Shown: positions 63,986 through 64,000 of the stretch, in pieces | Numbering within the stretch: position 1 is the stretch's first letter | Layout: each line of letters begins with the position of its first letter | Position numbers and translations under genes: made by a program | Notes under the pieces: generated by a model | The model's database searches: none | What the model saw: only the letters and a program-made list of their open reading frames with translations | What the model was told of the DNA's origin: nothing | Assembly: GCF_026343955.1 (NCBI RefSeq) | Contig: NZ_JAPKNI010000001.1 | Coordinates: 868,001-932,000 of the forward strand | Direction of reading: 5' to 3' | DNA from: Kaistia defluvii | Lineage (GTDB): Bacteria > Pseudomonadota > Alphaproteobacteria > Rhizobiales > Kaistiaceae | Length of the DNA stretch: 64,000 bases

Positions 63986-64000
63986 GAGCATCTATCGAAG

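Larger units (their letters stand above)
63441..64000. other. Gene-free terminal region with palindromic repeats
   Basis: These 560 bases contain no supported gene; open frames here are made of repeat sequence. They hold the composite CTCTCCCGC pair, two CACCTCTCCCT-type copies and a terminal hairpin. Confidence 0.7.

Overview
The window reads as a high-GC chromosomal segment of an alphaproteobacterium, most likely of the order Hyphomicrobiales (Rhizobiales). The supporting markers are a ROSE-type RNA thermometer before an hsp20 gene, an ornithine decarboxylase/GNAT/homospermidine synthase operon with a speF-like leader, a DUF1127 small-protein gene followed by CCUCC-loop hairpins, alphaproteobacterial GltB/GltD and GalU, and several dispersed palindromic repeat families. 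The genus cannot be fixed from the sequence alone. I saw no tRNA, rRNA, CRISPR array, insertion sequence, prophage or replication origin.

Layout. 0.1-1.3 kb: a secreted PepSY-like protein and a heat-shock-controlled Hsp20. 1.3-9.1 kb: low-specificity threonine aldolase, then gltBD (glutamate synthase). 9.4-14.9 kb: cell-envelope genes (DUF459 SGNH protein, MltB-type transglycosylase, galE, galU, ankyrin protein). 15.0-33.1 kb: a large divergent catabolic cluster. The minus-strand arm encodes an NMT1/THI5-like ABC transporter, a cytosine-deaminase-like amidohydrolase, an FAD-linked oxidase and two flavodoxin-fold reductases. The plus-strand arm encodes RidA, two tandem 8-oxoguanine-deaminase-like enzymes, a creatininase-family hydrolase, a degenerate 2-hydroxyacid dehydrogenase and a complete dppABCDF-type transporter. 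Together they look like uptake and stepwise deamination, hydrolysis and oxidation of an N-heterocycle (oxidised purine or pyrimidine-like), followed or accompanied by uptake of a peptide-like compound.

33.4-36.0 kb: a COG0523 metal GTPase with a His-rich insert, a WD40 protein and a tiny heme-copper-oxidase-like membrane protein. 36.2-36.6 kb: a DUF1127 gene with a downstream array of hairpins exposing CCTCC motifs, strongly reminiscent of the CcsR/cuckoo sRNA loci of Rhodobacter. This is the most interesting locus in the window. 37.0-40.5 kb: homospermidine biosynthesis. 41.0-44.9 kb: a gamma-glutamyltransferase-family (possibly HpxW-like) hydrolase, an amidase and a LysR regulator. 45.0-47.6 kb: a DUF1007/NicO nickel-cobalt export pair and a PuuD-like glutaminase. 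47.8-54.6 kb: an orphan TRAP binding protein, KdsD, an outer-membrane beta-barrel, MarR, and DMT and MFS transporters. 54.7-59.7 kb: HdhA-like SDR, a Mo-oxidoreductase/cytochrome b pair, and divergent HIBADH-type and 2-hydroxyacid dehydrogenases. 60.0-63.4 kb: an overlapping four-gene operon (PEP-mutase family, two GNATs, SDR) and two small conserved proteins. 63.4-64.0 kb: palindromic repeats only.

At least four dispersed repeat families occupy intergenic spaces, usually between convergent genes and often as inverted pairs. Several have conserved flanks around a variable but still self-complementary core. All family identifications are made by eye from motifs and remembered homologues; no database search was run.
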